From the NCBI GenBank assembly GCA_020252485.1, contig JADCCX010000038.1, positions 1 through 64,000 of the forward strand: DNA of 64,000 nt. The letters run 5' to 3'. Origin of the DNA: Methylocystis sp. GTDB lineage: Bacteria; Pseudomonadota; Alphaproteobacteria; Rhizobiales; Beijerinckiaceae. Under the pieces are notes generated by a model, which was not told where the DNA came from, searched no databases, and saw only the letters and a program-made list of their open reading frames with translations. The translations under genes were made by a program, and so were the position numbers. Positions 29,091-37,513 of this stretch are shown here, in pieces. Every line of letters begins with the position of its first letter. Position 1 is the stretch's first letter.

Positions 29091-30020
29091 TCAAGCCTTC
29101 GGCGGATGCGCCTTCCGCCAATGTTTGGCGATGTCGAGCCGTGTCGCGACCCAGACCTTGTCATGCTTCTGGATGTAATCCAGGAACTTCGCCAGCGCCC
29201 GGGCGCGGCCGGGGCGTCCGACGAGCCGGCAATGCAGGCCGATCGACAGCATCTTGGCCTGGCCCTCCTTGCCTTCCCCGTAGAGCTGATCGAACGAATC
29301 CTTGAGGTAGCTGTAGAATTGGTCGCCAGCGTTGAAGCCCTGCGGCGTGGCGAAGCGCATGTCATTGGCATCGAGCGTGTAGGGCACCACGAGATGCGGC
29401 CCCTTCGGCCCCTTGATGTAATAGGGCAGGTCGTCGGCATAGCTGTCCGCCGAATAGGCGAAGCCGCCTTCCTCCAGCACGATCTTCAGCGTGTGTTCCG
29501 AACAGCGGCCCTGATAGAAGCCGAGGGGCCGGGAGCCCGTCACCTCCTCGTGCAGGCGGATCGCCTCAAGGATATGGGCCTTCTCCTCTTCATAGGAGAA
29601 ATCCTTGTAGTCGATCCACTTCAGCCCATGGGTCGCGATCTCCCAATCAGCTTCCTTCATGGCGGCGACCTGCTCCGGCGAGCGCTGCATCGCCGTCGCC
29701 ACACCATAGACGGTCACCGGCATCTTCCGCTCTGTGAACAGCCGCCAGAGCCGCCAGAAGCCGGCGCGGGCGCCATATTCGTAGATCGATTCCATGTTCA
29801 TGTGCCGCTGACCGGGCCAGGCGGCTGCGCCGACGATCTCGGAGAGGAAGGCCTCCGACCCCTTGTCGCCATGCAGCAGGCAATTCTCGCCGCCCTCTTC
29901 GTAATTGATCACGAACTGCACGGCGATGCGCGCCTTGCCCGGCCATTTCGGATCCGGCGTCTTGCGGCCATAGCCGGCCAGATCGCGGGGGTAGGGGGCT
30001 GAGAAGGGGTCGAACATCAT
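29091..30020 (-). CDS. puuE: Allantoinase PuuE (polysaccharide-deacetylase-like)
   Basis: 309 residues; two adjacent ATGs (30020 and 30017) follow GGAGCCC. The sequence has the PuuE pattern: DLAGYGRKTPDPKWPGKARI at the N-terminus, the NYEEGGE motif, EIATHGLKWIDY, and YQGRCSEHT. It belongs to the metal-independent allantoinases with a carbohydrate-esterase-4 fold, which hydrolyse allantoin to allantoate. The nearby xanthine dehydrogenase would supply the purine-breakdown route; uricase and the hydroxyisourate hydrolase are not in the window. A much longer open frame upstream is antisense to guaA and not part of it. Confidence 0.9.
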   Translation of the reverse strand: MMFDPFSAPYPRDLAGYGRKTPDPKWPGKARIAVQFVINYEEGGENCLLHGDKGSEAFLSEIVGAAAWPGQRHMNMESIYEYGARAGFWRLWRLFTERKMPVTVYGVATAMQRSPEQVAAMKEADWEIATHGLKWIDYKDFSYEEEKAHILEAIRLHEEVTGSRPLGFYQGRCSEHTLKIVLEEGGFAYSADSYADDLPYYIKGPKGPHLVVPYTLDANDMRFATPQGFNAGDQFYSYLKDSFDQLYGEGKEGQAKMLSIGLHCRLVGRPGRARALAKFLDYIQKHDKVWVATRLDIAKHWRKAHPPKA

Positions 30021-30116
30021 GGGCTCCGGTCGGACGCGGATTTCTCTGTGCCTATGTCCGCGTTTTATCAAGCCCCACCCGTTGCCCCCTGTCCGCTTCC
30101 GCACTAAACGCCAGCC

Positions 30117-31679
30117 ATGACAAGCGCCCCATCCCATTCCTCCATCCTGATCATCGACTTCGGCTCGCAGGTGACGCAGCTGATCGCGAGGCGCGTCCGT
30201 GAAATGGGCGTTTACTGCGAGATCGCGCCGTTCCAGTCGGCCTCGGAGGCCTTCAGGCGGATGAAGCCGAAAGGCGTGATCTTCTCGGGTGGTCCGGCGT
30301 CTGTGACGACGGAGAATTCGCCGCGCGCCCCGCAAGAGATATTCTCGAACGGCCTGCCGTTGCTCGGCATCTGCTATGGCCAGCAGACGATGGCGCTGCA
30401 GCTCGGCGGCACGGTCGAGGGCGGCCATGCGGCGGAGTTCGGCCGCGCCGATGTCAGCATCGTCCAGCCCTCGGCCCTGTTCGATGGCCTTTGGGAGGAG
30501 GGGGGGCGCTATCCCGTCTGGATGAGCCATGGCGACCGGGTGACGCAATTGCCCGCCGGTTTCACGGTCAAGGCCACCTCCGAGAATGCTCCCTATGCGG
30601 TGGCGAGCGACGAGGCGCGGCGCTTCTATTCCACCATGTTCCACCCGGAAGTGGTGCATACGCCGGATGGTGCGAAGCTCCTGAAAAACTTCGTCATCAA
30701 TATCTGCGGCTGCAAGCCCGATTGGTCAATGCAGGCCTACCGCGCCGAGATGATCGGCAAGATCCGCCAGCAGGTGGGCAAGGGCCGCGTCATCTGCGGC
30801 CTTTCCGGCGGCGTCGATTCCGCCGTGGCGGCGGTGCTGATCCACGAGGCGATCGGCGATCAGCTCACCTGCGTCTTCGTCGATCACGGGCTGATGCGGC
30901 AGGCGGAGGCTGAGGAGGTCGTCGGCCTCTTCCGCGGCCATTACAACATCCCGCTCGTGCATGTGGATGCGAGCGAGACTTTCCTCGGCGCGCTGGCCGG
31001 CGTCTCCGATCCCGAAACCAAGCGCAAGACCATCGGCCGGCTCTTCATCGATGTCTTCGAGGCGGAGGCCAAAAAGATCGGCGGCGCAGAGTTTCTGGCG
31101 CAGGGCACGCTCTATCCGGATGTGATCGAGAGCGTCAGCTTTTCGGGCGGCCCCTCGGTCACCATCAAGTCGCACCACAATGTCGGCGGCCTGCCCGCGC
31201 GAATGAACATGAAGCTGGTGGAGCCGCTGCGCGAGCTCTTCAAGGATGAGGTGCGGGCGCTTGGCCGCGAGCTGGGCCTGCCCGCCGCCTTCGTGGGCCG
31301 TCACCCGTTCCCGGGTCCCGGCCTCGCGATCCGCATCCCCGGCGAGGTCACGAAGGAGAAATGCGGCATCCTGCGCAAGGCGGATGCGATCTATCTGGAC
31401 GAGATCCGCAAGGCCGGCCTCTACGATACGATCTGGCAGGCCTTCGCGGTGCTGCTGCCGGTGCGCAGCGTGGGCGTCATGGGCGACGGGCGGACCTATG
31501 ATTATGTGCTGGCCCTGCGCGCCGTCACCTCCGTCGATGGCATGACGGCGGATTTCTTCCCCTTCGACATGGCCTTCCTCGGCCGGGCCGCCACCCGCAT
31601 CATCAACGAGGTGAAGGGCGTCAACCGGGTCGTCTACGACGTGACCAGCAAGCCGCCGGGAACGATCGAGTGGGAGTGA
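30117..31679 (+). CDS. guaA: GMP synthase (glutamine-hydrolysing)
   Basis: 520 residues. The glutaminase domain has the nucleophile in LGICYGQQ (about Cys87) and the His/Glu pair in MFHPEVVHT. The ATP-pyrophosphatase domain starts at [14 protein letters not shown]. The C-terminal dimerisation domain ends [11 protein letters not shown], the conserved GuaA tail. It converts XMP to GMP. It is transcribed alone. The region just downstream, a known integration-prone location in bacteria, here holds a toxin-antitoxin patch. Confidence 0.97.
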   Translation: MTSAPSHSSILIIDFGSQVTQLIARRVREMGVYCEIAPFQSASEAFRRMKPKGVIFSGGPASVTTENSPRAPQEIFSNGLPLLGICYGQQTMALQLGGTVEGGHAAEFGRADVSIVQPSALFDGLWEEGGRYPVWMSHGDRVTQLPAGFTVKATSENAPYAVASDEARRFYSTMFHPEVVHTPDGAKLLKNFVINICGCKPDWSMQAYRAEMIGKIRQQVGKGRVICGLSGGVDSAVAAVLIHEAIGDQLTCVFVDHGLMRQAEAEEVVGLFRGHYNIPLVHVDASETFLGALAGVSDPETKRKTIGRLFIDVFEAEAKKIGGAEFLAQGTLYPDVIESVSFSGGPSVTIKSHHNVGGLPARMNMKLVEPLRELFKDEVRALGRELGLPAAFVGRHPFPGPGLAIRIPGEVTKEKCGILRKADAIYLDEIRKAGLYDTIWQAFAVLLPVRSVGVMGDGRTYDYVLALRAVTSVDGMTADFFPFDMAFLGRAATRIINEVKGVNRVVYDVTSKPPGTIEWE

Positions 31680-31748
31680 AGGCGGTCAGAGCAAGGTAGA
31701 TATTGAAGCAATCTTGAGCCCGCCGCCGCAAGCTGTTACATCCACCGC

Positions 31749-31970
31749 ATGGCCCATCCAGCAATGCAGATGACTGCTGTTCTCACGCCCTCCGAAGAGG
31801 GGGGCTACGTCGCCCTGAATCCGGAAACCGGCACGACGAGCCAGGGCGAGAGCGTGGAGCGCGCGCTGAGCAATTTGCGGGAAGCCGTTGAACTCTACCT
31901 TGAAGAGTTTCCCGCCCAGAGCTTCGCCACGCCTCTCGTCACCACCTTCACTATCGCGCAGCATGCCTGA
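31749..31970 (+). CDS. hicB: HicB-family antitoxin
   Basis: 73 residues. The motif MTAVLTPSEEGGYVALNPE, followed by SQGESVERALSNLREAVELY, is the partial RNase H fold of HicB antitoxins, which neutralise HicA. Its stop overlaps the hicA start by 8 bases, as in the hicBA order. ATGs at 31764 and 31770 are alternative starts. Because the partner toxin is frameshifted, this antitoxin may be a relic. Confidence 0.85.
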   Translation: MAHPAMQMTAVLTPSEEGGYVALNPETGTTSQGESVERALSNLREAVELYLEEFPAQSFATPLVTTFTIAQHA

Positions 31971-32183
31971 ATGGCCGAGGCTTTCTGGTGCGGAGATTAT
32001 CCGCGCTCTTGAAGCACTCGGGTTCAGGCAAATACGCCAGAAGGGCAGCCATGTCGTTCTGGCCGCGGTACTGCGGGATGCGTGGTGCCCCTGCACAGGG
32101 AGGTGAAGACTGGAACGCTGGCCGGGATCGTCCGGCAGGCTCAGTTGCGCCCAGAGGAATTTCTGGCTGCTCTGAAGAATTGA
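31963..32183 (+). pseudogene. hicA: HicA-family mRNA interferase toxin, frameshifted
   Basis: The frame from 31963 reads MPEWPRLSGAEIIRALEALG and continues to the RNA-binding motif KGSHVVL, then runs into unrelated sequence and stops early at about 32106. In the next frame from about 32064 the family ending resumes: RGTAGC, then CVVPLHREVKTGTLAGIVRQ and an end in EEFLAALKN at 32183. Total length is 221 bases, one short of a multiple of three, so a single-base deletion near 32060-32063 explains it. Family members run about 73 residues, matching the repaired length. Inactive toxin or a sequencing error. Confidence 0.88.
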
Positions 32184-32220
32184 AGAATGACACGGCCCTA
32201 TAGATGATTTCACCGCCCCC

Positions 32221-32448
32221 ATGAGCCGGAAAGCCGCCACGCCGTCGCGCGAGCGCAGGGTCAAGCGCCTCTGCGCCCGCCTCGGCCTTCATCTCATGAC
32301 CGCGCAGAAGCCCGACAAGCATGTGCTGGCCCATGGCGGCTATATGCTGCGCGATGGCCGGACGATGGCGATCCTGCTGGGCGACAAGGGCTATCTCTTC
32401 TCCGCCGACATCGACGAGGTCGAGGCCTTTCTGGAGGCGCGGACCTGA
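32221..32448 (+). CDS. Small conserved-looking hypothetical protein
   Basis: 75 residues, basic N-terminus (RERRVKRLCARLGL) followed by GGYMLRDGRTMAILLGDKGY and an acidic helix ending DEVEAFLEART. The pattern (basic helix, GGYML strand pair, acidic C-terminal helix) resembles short proteins common in rhizobia, but no function is known. It sits between the hicBA remnant and vapBC. Its composition is like coding DNA of the host. No clear ribosome-binding site is visible. Confidence 0.55.
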   Translation: MSRKAATPSRERRVKRLCARLGLHLMTAQKPDKHVLAHGGYMLRDGRTMAILLGDKGYLFSADIDEVEAFLEART

Positions 32449-32482
32449 GGGCTTGGGCAGTGTTGCGACCGCCGGCCGCCGT

Positions 32483-32905
32483 TCAAGAAGCCGCCGTCCA
32501 GGGGTCGATCACGGTGAGGCCTGCCGCCGTGAATGCGCTGGTGTCGCGCGATGCCACGGCGAACCCCCGCGCAGCGGCGATCGCGGCGATATAGCCATCG
32601 GGCCCGGGGAAGCCCATGCCGATGGGGCGCGCCTTGACGGCGAGATCGGCATAGTGCCGAGCCGCCGGGGCATCGAATGGCAGGATGCGGTCGGCGAAAT
32701 CGTTCAGCAAGTGATCGATCCGCGCGGCCAACATATCCTTTCGCTTGCCGTCCGGCAGTGCGCCGATGCCGAACAGAAGCTCGGCGACGGTGATGCTGGA
32801 CAGGAACAATGTCTCCGCAACTTGCGCATCGAACCAGGCACGGACCAATGGGTGAGAGTGAGGTTTGACCGCCTCGGAGACGACGTTGGTGTCCAGCAGG
32901 ATCAT
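32483..32905 (-). CDS. vapC: VapC-like PIN-domain ribonuclease toxin
   Basis: 140 residues from the ATG at 32905, preceded by AGGACGC; a TTG start at 32926 would overlap the antitoxin. PIN-domain acidic residues are present: LLDTNVVSE (Asp5), the conserved Glu in ITVAELLFG, PDGYIAAIA, and SRDTSAF. VapC toxins cut specific tRNA or rRNA in a Mg-dependent manner. It follows its antitoxin by 13 bases. All catalytic carboxylates are present, so it should be active. Confidence 0.9.
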   Translation of the reverse strand: MILLDTNVVSEAVKPHSHPLVRAWFDAQVAETLFLSSITVAELLFGIGALPDGKRKDMLAARIDHLLNDFADRILPFDAPAARHYADLAVKARPIGMGFPGPDGYIAAIAAARGFAVASRDTSAFTAAGLTVIDPWTAAS

Positions 32906-32918
32906 GCGAAGCGTCCTG

Positions 32919-33185
32919 TCAATCAAACGTCATGGGCTCAGCGGGACGCCTGTCGCGGACCTGTTCGAGGGATTGCCCGAGGGCCTCGAAATCGGCATTG
33001 GTAAGGCCCATCTTCCGGCTAACCTCCGATAAAGCAGTGCCGAGCAGCAAGCGGCCCTCGGGACGCACAGCGGCCTCGAGGATGGCGCGCATCTCCGCTT
33101 CCGCGCTGCGATTGTGCTTGGCCGCACGGACTTTGAGCGCGCGATGCGCTTCATCAGAGAGGTTTCGGATGGTGACAGCGGCCAT
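32919..33185 (-). CDS. vapB: FitA/VapB-like ribbon-helix-helix antitoxin
   Basis: 88 residues. The N-terminal ribbon-helix-helix (AAVTIRNLSDEAHRALKVRA) binds DNA as a dimer. The C-terminal part, rich in charged residues, should wrap the VapC toxin. A perfect 9-bp inverted repeat lies 28-56 bases upstream of its start and is the likely operator for autoregulation. It is the first gene of the vapBC operon. Confidence 0.9.
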   Translation of the reverse strand: MAAVTIRNLSDEAHRALKVRAAKHNRSAEAEMRAILEAAVRPEGRLLLGTALSEVSRKMGLTNADFEALGQSLEQVRDRRPAEPMTFD

Positions 33186-33213
33186 GATGGAGGCATCCCG
33201 CGTTTGATTGCAC

Positions 33214-33241
33214 TGCTATCAATTTAGACCAGTTGATAGCA
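33214..33241. promoter_or_regulatory. Inverted-repeat operator of vapBC
   Basis: TGCTATCAA (33214-33222) and TTGATAGCA (33233-33241) form a perfect 9-bp inverted repeat with a 10-base spacer, just upstream of vapB. Symmetry and position match the operators bound by ribbon-helix-helix VapB-VapC complexes. No other gene start shares the region except a doubtful 49-codon frame on the plus strand. Confidence 0.7.
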
Positions 33242-33382
33242 ATCCTCAAGCGAGAGGGAGTCACTCTGAGCGGTCGCCGCCGACTCGGAAGTCAATCCGA
33301 CCTTGGCGACGAGCGCTACATCTTCTCTGCCTGTCTCCATGAGATTGAAGCTTTCCTGCGGGCAATGCCCAGGACCGGATGA
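33233..33382 (+). other. Possible short ORF or gene remnant opposite vapBC
   Basis: A TTG-initiated 49-codon frame on the plus strand starts inside the vapBC operator and reads LKREGVTLSG, later DERYIFSACLHEIEAFLRAM. The second part looks protein-like, with an amphipathic helix. There is no ribosome-binding site and no recognisable family. It may be the tail of a decayed gene displaced by vapBC, or chance. The rest of the 237-base gap between vapB and the glycosyltransferase shows nothing else. Confidence 0.2.
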
Positions 33383-33422
33383 ATGGGCTGAACCGGAATG
33401 GCAGGTGACGCAAACCTGCCCT

Positions 33423-34457
33423 CTACTCCGCCGCCAGCGGCAGCGGCTCCGTTTCGGTCGCCTCGGCCCGTTCGATATTGGCGAGAAACTGATCGGTCGC
33501 CCGCTCCCAGGTGAAGCTCTCCGCATGACGGCGGCAAGCCTTGCGATCGATCTGCAGGGCTGCAAGCGCCGCCGCCCGCAGATCGTCGGAAATGATGCCC
33601 GCGCCGCTCGCACCAATCACGTCGATGGGTCCGGGCGCCGGCAATGCGGCGACGGGCAGACCGCAAGCCAGCGCCTCGACAAGCACCAGGCCGAAAGTCT
33701 CCGTCAGGCTCGGAAAGACGAAGACATCGGCGCTGCCGTAGATGGCCGGCAGTTCCGCATGAGTCTTGACGCCAAGGAACACCGCCTGAGGAAACTGCGC
33801 CCGCAGCGCGGGCCCCAGCGGGCCGTCGCCGACCACAACCTTCGTTCCCGGCAGATCGAGCGACAGAAAGGCCGCAATGTTCTTTTCAGGGGCCAGCCGG
33901 CCGACCGACAGGAAGATCGGGCGGGGCAGATCGAGCACCTGGGGCAGGCCCGGCCTGAAGGCCGCGATATCGGCGCCGCGGCTCCAGCGCATCAGGTTCC
34001 GGAAGCCGCGCGCCGTCAGATCCCGTTCGATCGTCTCGGTGGCGACCATGATGCCGTTGGAAGCGTTGTGAAAACGGCGGAACACCCTGTAGGTCGCCTT
34101 GACAGGCACCGGCAGCCGCTCGCGCAAATATTCCGGGAACCGCGTATGGTAACAGGTCGTGAAGCGGCGGCGCTGTTTCATGCAGATGCGCCGCATCGCC
34201 CAGCCGATCGGCCCTTCGGTGGCGATGTGGACGTGATCTGGCTCGAATTCCTTGAGCGTCGAACGAATTTTCGTCATTCCAGGCCATGCGAGCCTGATTT
34301 CCCGGTAGCCGGGCATCGGCGCATTGCGGAAATCCTGCGGGCTGATCACATGCGCGGTATGGCCGCGCCGCTCCAGTTCAGCGATCGTGGATGCCAGCGT
34401 CTGCACCACGCCATTGATCTGGGGCCACCAGGCATCTGTTGCGATCAGGATCTTCAT
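33423..34457 (-). CDS. Family 4 glycosyltransferase (GT-B fold)
   Basis: 344 residues. The N-terminal MKILIATDAWWPQINGVVQT and the GPIGWAMRRIC acceptor domain, the hinge LSVGRLAPEKN, and the EX7E motif in TETFGLVLVEALACGLPV identify a retaining GT4 enzyme. Close relatives transfer mannose, glucose or glucuronate to diacylglycerol or phosphatidylinositol lipids. The sugar and acceptor are not determined by sequence. Cytoplasmic or peripheral membrane. It is transcribed away from a repeat-filled gap, alone. Confidence 0.9.
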   Translation of the reverse strand: MKILIATDAWWPQINGVVQTLASTIAELERRGHTAHVISPQDFRNAPMPGYREIRLAWPGMTKIRSTLKEFEPDHVHIATEGPIGWAMRRICMKQRRRFTTCYHTRFPEYLRERLPVPVKATYRVFRRFHNASNGIMVATETIERDLTARGFRNLMRWSRGADIAAFRPGLPQVLDLPRPIFLSVGRLAPEKNIAAFLSLDLPGTKVVVGDGPLGPALRAQFPQAVFLGVKTHAELPAIYGSADVFVFPSLTETFGLVLVEALACGLPVAALPAPGPIDVIGASGAGIISDDLRAAALAALQIDRKACRRHAESFTWERATDQFLANIERAEATETEPLPLAAE

Positions 34458-34589
34458 TCGGTGTCGGCAACCCTTTGCGTAGTCATCTCACATATTGCTG
34501 GCGATGGAATCATCAATCGTCACTCGGCGGAATTGTGTGACGGATGTGTGACGGGCCGGACCAGCCAGGGGCTGATCGCGCCAAAGGGC

Positions 34590-34785
34590 GCTCGACACGG
34601 CCCTGAACTCGGGTCAACGATCGCCTCCGCGAGCACCCATCCCGCCCCCTTGCGGGGCGGGCGGCCGAGCGCAGCGAGGCCGGGTGGGGGGCTTTTTCTC
34701 ATTGTCACCCCCATGATCGCCCCTCCCCGTCAAGGAGAGGGATGGTGCCCGCAGGTTAACCTGGATTCATAGCCCTGCGGCGCCC
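34590..34785. repeat. Intergenic palindromic element (copy 2, inverted relative to 10.57-10.79 kb)
   Basis: In the 398-base gap between the glycosyltransferase and NnrU genes. Hairpins CCGCCCC-CTTGC-GGGGCGG (about 34650-34670) and CCCTCCCC-GTCA-AGGAGAGGG (about 34720-34742) and the flanking TCGGGTCAACGATCG and CAGGTTAACCTGGATTCATA match copy 1 when read on the other strand. Bases 34458-34589 hold no gene; a TGTGTGACGGATGTGTGACGG direct repeat is visible near 34535. Confidence 0.85.
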
Positions 34786-34855
34786 GACAGGATGCGTGAC
34801 AGGACGGCGCCTGGTTGCTAGAGGAAAACGGCAGCGACGAAAGTCCGTCCCCTTC

Positions 34856-35428
34856 ATGATCATACTCATCCTCGGCCTGCTCCTGTTTCTTGGCGCCCAC
34901 GCCTTCACCATCAACCGTTCCGGCCGCGCGGCGCTGATCGGGCGTATGGGTGAAGGCGGCTACAAGGGCACCTATACGGCGGTTTCCCTGATCGGCTTGT
35001 TCCTGATCGTCTGGGGTTATGGCAGCTATCGCGCCGCGGGCTATATCCCCTTATGGGATCCGCCGGTCTGGACGCGCCATCTCTCCGTGCTGATCATGCT
35101 GCCGGCCTTGCCGCTGCTTTTCTCGGCCTATGCCAAGGGTTTCGTGAAGGCGCGCCTGAAGCATCCGATGATTCTTGCCGTGAAGGTCTGGGCCTTCGCG
35201 CATCTCATCGCCAATGGCGACCTTGGCTCCTTGCTTCTGTTCGGCAGTTTCCTGATCTGGGCGGTCTTCGCCTTCATGAGCATGCGCCGGCGGCCGGTCG
35301 ATGAAGCCGCCAGTTTCGTTCCTAATCCTGGGCAGGATGCGGCGGCGATCCTTGGCGGATTGATCGCCTACGGCGCCATGATCGGCGGCTTGCACCGCTA
35401 TCTCATCGGCGTTGGCGTTTTCGGATAG
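34856..35428 (+). CDS. NnrU family membrane protein
   Basis: 190 residues from the ATG at 34856, which starts at the first membrane segment; the upstream in-frame extension is basic and lacks homology features. About five or six hydrophobic helices, with the family pattern FLGAHAF, GSYRAAGYIPLWDPP and KHPMILAVKVWAFAHLIANGDLGS (quoted to KHPMILAVKVWAFAHL). NnrU proteins were found near denitrification genes and relate to NnrU/isoprenoid-like integral membrane proteins; no denitrification gene is present here. It ends 16 bases before the COQ10-like gene. Confidence 0.87.
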   Translation: MIILILGLLLFLGAHAFTINRSGRAALIGRMGEGGYKGTYTAVSLIGLFLIVWGYGSYRAAGYIPLWDPPVWTRHLSVLIMLPALPLLFSAYAKGFVKARLKHPMILAVKVWAFAHLIANGDLGSLLLFGSFLIWAVFAFMSMRRRPVDEAASFVPNPGQDAAAILGGLIAYGAMIGGLHRYLIGVGVFG

Positions 35429-35444
35429 GGCGAAGACCTTTTTA

Positions 35445-35894
35445 ATGCCCCGTTACGTCACCACGCGCGTGCTGCCGCATACGGCGGCGCAGATGTTCGA
35501 TCTGGTCGCCGATGTGGAGCGCTATCCGGAATTCGTGCCGATGTGCGAGCGGCTCGTCGTGCGCCGGCATACAACGGGCGTGAACGATTCCGAAGTGCTG
35601 CTCGCCGATATGTCGATCGGCTACAAGATGATCCGCGAGAGCTTCACGAGCCGCGTGGCGCTGGATCGGCCGGGGTTGAAGATCCTCGTCGAATATGTCG
35701 ACGGGCCCTTCAGCCATCTCGAAAACCGCTGGTCCTTCAAGCCGCTCGACCAGGGCTGCGAGGTGACCTTCGATATCGATTACGCCTTCCGCTCGCGCCT
35801 CTTCCAGACCTTGGCCGGGGCCGTCTTCGATACGGTGGTCCGCAAGATGGTGGAAGCCTTCGAGAAGCGGGCCGATGCCATTTACGGCCGCTGA
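35445..35894 (+). CDS. COQ10/RatA-like START-domain protein
   Basis: 149 residues from the ATG at 35445. The opening VLPHTAAQMFDLVADVERYP and the later SRLFQTLAGAVFDTVVRKMV are the conserved ends of the polyketide-cyclase/COQ10 family. These small START-like proteins bind ubiquinone or its precursors in respiratory bacteria; E. coli RatA is a homologue described as a ribosome-association toxin, a weaker alternative here. Its stop abuts the convergent cinA stop with no gap. Confidence 0.9.
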   Translation: MPRYVTTRVLPHTAAQMFDLVADVERYPEFVPMCERLVVRRHTTGVNDSEVLLADMSIGYKMIRESFTSRVALDRPGLKILVEYVDGPFSHLENRWSFKPLDQGCEVTFDIDYAFRSRLFQTLAGAVFDTVVRKMVEAFEKRADAIYGR

Positions 35895-36383
35895 TCACGC
35901 AGCGGTCATCATCTCCAGCGCCTTGCGGAGCGATAACTCCCTGATCGCGTCGCGCGATTGCGGCCCAAGCCGCAACTCCGCCACTGCCGCGCCGGCTTGC
36001 GTGGCGACACCGAGATAGACAAGCCCAACGGGCTTTTCGGCCGAGCCGCCGCCCGGACCCGCGATCCCCGTCACCGAAACCGCGACATCGGCCCGCGAAT
36101 GGGCGAGCGCGCCCAGCGCCATGGCTTCCGCGCAAGCGGCGCTCACCGCTCCATGGCGAGCGATGACATCCGCCGGCACGCCCAGAAGCTCGGTCTTCGC
36201 TTCATTCGAATAGGTTACAAAACCGCGCTCAACCACATCTGATGAGCCGGGGATCGACGTAAGCAGGGCAGCAATCAGGCCGCCGGTGCAACTCTCGGCT
36301 GTGGCGCAACGGCGGCCCTGGCTGCGAAGGGCATTCAGGGTGGCCGTCGCAAGAGCGGTAAGATCATCGGAAAACATCGCCAT
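35895..36383 (-). CDS. CinA C-terminal domain protein, nicotinamide-nucleotide amidase
   Basis: 162 residues from the ATG at 36383; the longer upstream frame is antisense. It is a single-domain PncC-type protein: [31 protein letters not shown] and the terminal helix. It deamidates NMN to nicotinate mononucleotide in pyridine-nucleotide recycling. The N-terminal MoaB-like CinA domain is absent, as usual for Gram-negative PncC. It is divergent from dusB; the 122-base gap should contain both promoters. Confidence 0.92.
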   Translation of the reverse strand: MAMFSDDLTALATATLNALRSQGRRCATAESCTGGLIAALLTSIPGSSDVVERGFVTYSNEAKTELLGVPADVIARHGAVSAACAEAMALGALAHSRADVAVSVTGIAGPGGGSAEKPVGLVYLGVATQAGAAVAELRLGPQSRDAIRELSLRKALEMMTAA

Positions 36384-36505
36384 TGATAATCCGCCATTCA
36401 GTTGGATGCCAGTCTGTCGGCAATTCAGCTGACTTGCCGCACTGCAGCAATTGGTATAGTTTTTAAGCAGCCGCAAAAAGTGCATAAAAAAAGGGCAAGT
36501 TGAGT

Positions 36506-37513
36506 ATGGGTGAGGCGAAAACAAGCGCCGAAGCGTTCCTCGGGACAGTTCAAGGGGCCATCCTGGCGCCGATGTCGGGCGTGACGGATGCCGGCATGCG
36601 CCGCCAGGCCCAGCGCTTCGGCGCAGCGCTCGTCGTCTCCGAGATGGTGGCATCCGACGAACTCGCCAGACAATCGCCCGAGGCGCTCCTGCGCGCCGAA
36701 GGCGAAGGCCTCGCTACGCATGTCGTCCAGCTGGCCGGCTGCGAGGCGCATTGGATGGCGGAGGGCGCCCGCATGGCGGAGCAGGGCGGCGCTGATGTCA
36801 TCGACATCAACATGGGCTGCCCGGCCAAACGCGTCACCAACGGCTGGTCCGGTTCGGCGCTGATGCGCGATCTTGACCATGCGGCGCGGCTGATCGAGGC
36901 GACGGTGGCGGCAACATCGAAGCCGGTGACCCTGAAGATGCGCCTGGGCTGGGACGATGCGAGCCTGAACGCGCCTGTGCTCGCCGCAAGGGCGGAAGCG
37001 CTGGGCGTGCGCATGATCACGGTCCACGGGCGCACGCGATGCCAGTTCTACAAGGGCCAGGCGCGCTGGGACCGCGTCAGGGACACTGTCGCGGCGACGC
37101 GGCTGCCGGTCGTCGTTAATGGCGATGTCGGCACGATCGGGGAGGCGCGCGCCGCCCTCGCCCAATCGGGCGCGAAGGCGGTCATGGTCGGGCGCGCTGC
37201 GGTCGGGCGGCCCTGGCTGGTTGGAGAGATTTCGGCGGCCTTGCAGGGCCAGCCGTGGTTTGGACCTTCGCCTGCGGAAATGGCGGAAGCGGCGCTCGCC
37301 CATTATGGTTTTCTCCTGTCCTCGCTTGGGGCCGCCCAAGGCCTGCGGCACGCCCGCAAACACGTGGTGGCCTATCTGGAGGAGGCCGCCCGCCAGGGCT
37401 CCGGCCTTGCGGTCGCCCTGCGTGAGACGCTCTGCCGCTCGGATGATCCGGATGACGTCATGCGGGGTCTTGAGCGTGCCTTTCACGATATCCCCCTCCG
37501 GAGGGCCGCGTGA
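36506..37513 (+). CDS. dusB: tRNA-dihydrouridine synthase (NifR3 family)
   Basis: 335 residues from the ATG at 36506 (a TTG at 36500 is an alternative; AAGGG lies at 36491). FMN-binding TIM barrel: [14 protein letters not shown] at the start, catalytic cysteine in [26 protein letters not shown], and VVNGDVGT. It reduces uridines in the tRNA D-loop. In alphaproteobacteria this gene, formerly nifR3, is the first gene of the ntrBC operon, as here; its stop overlaps ntrB. Confidence 0.95.
   Translation: MGEAKTSAEAFLGTVQGAILAPMSGVTDAGMRRQAQRFGAALVVSEMVASDELARQSPEALLRAEGEGLATHVVQLAGCEAHWMAEGARMAEQGGADVIDINMGCPAKRVTNGWSGSALMRDLDHAARLIEATVAATSKPVTLKMRLGWDDASLNAPVLAARAEALGVRMITVHGRTRCQFYKGQARWDRVRDTVAATRLPVVVNGDVGTIGEARAALAQSGAKAVMVGRAAVGRPWLVGEISAALQGQPWFGPSPAEMAEAALAHYGFLLSSLGAAQGLRHARKHVVAYLEEAARQGSGLAVALRETLCRSDDPDDVMRGLERAFHDIPLRRAA

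Noticed and set aside
30021-30659. In-frame upstream extension of puuE
   Set aside because: It overlaps guaA on the other strand, and the PuuE family starts at the ATG pair near 30020 with a ribosome-binding site.
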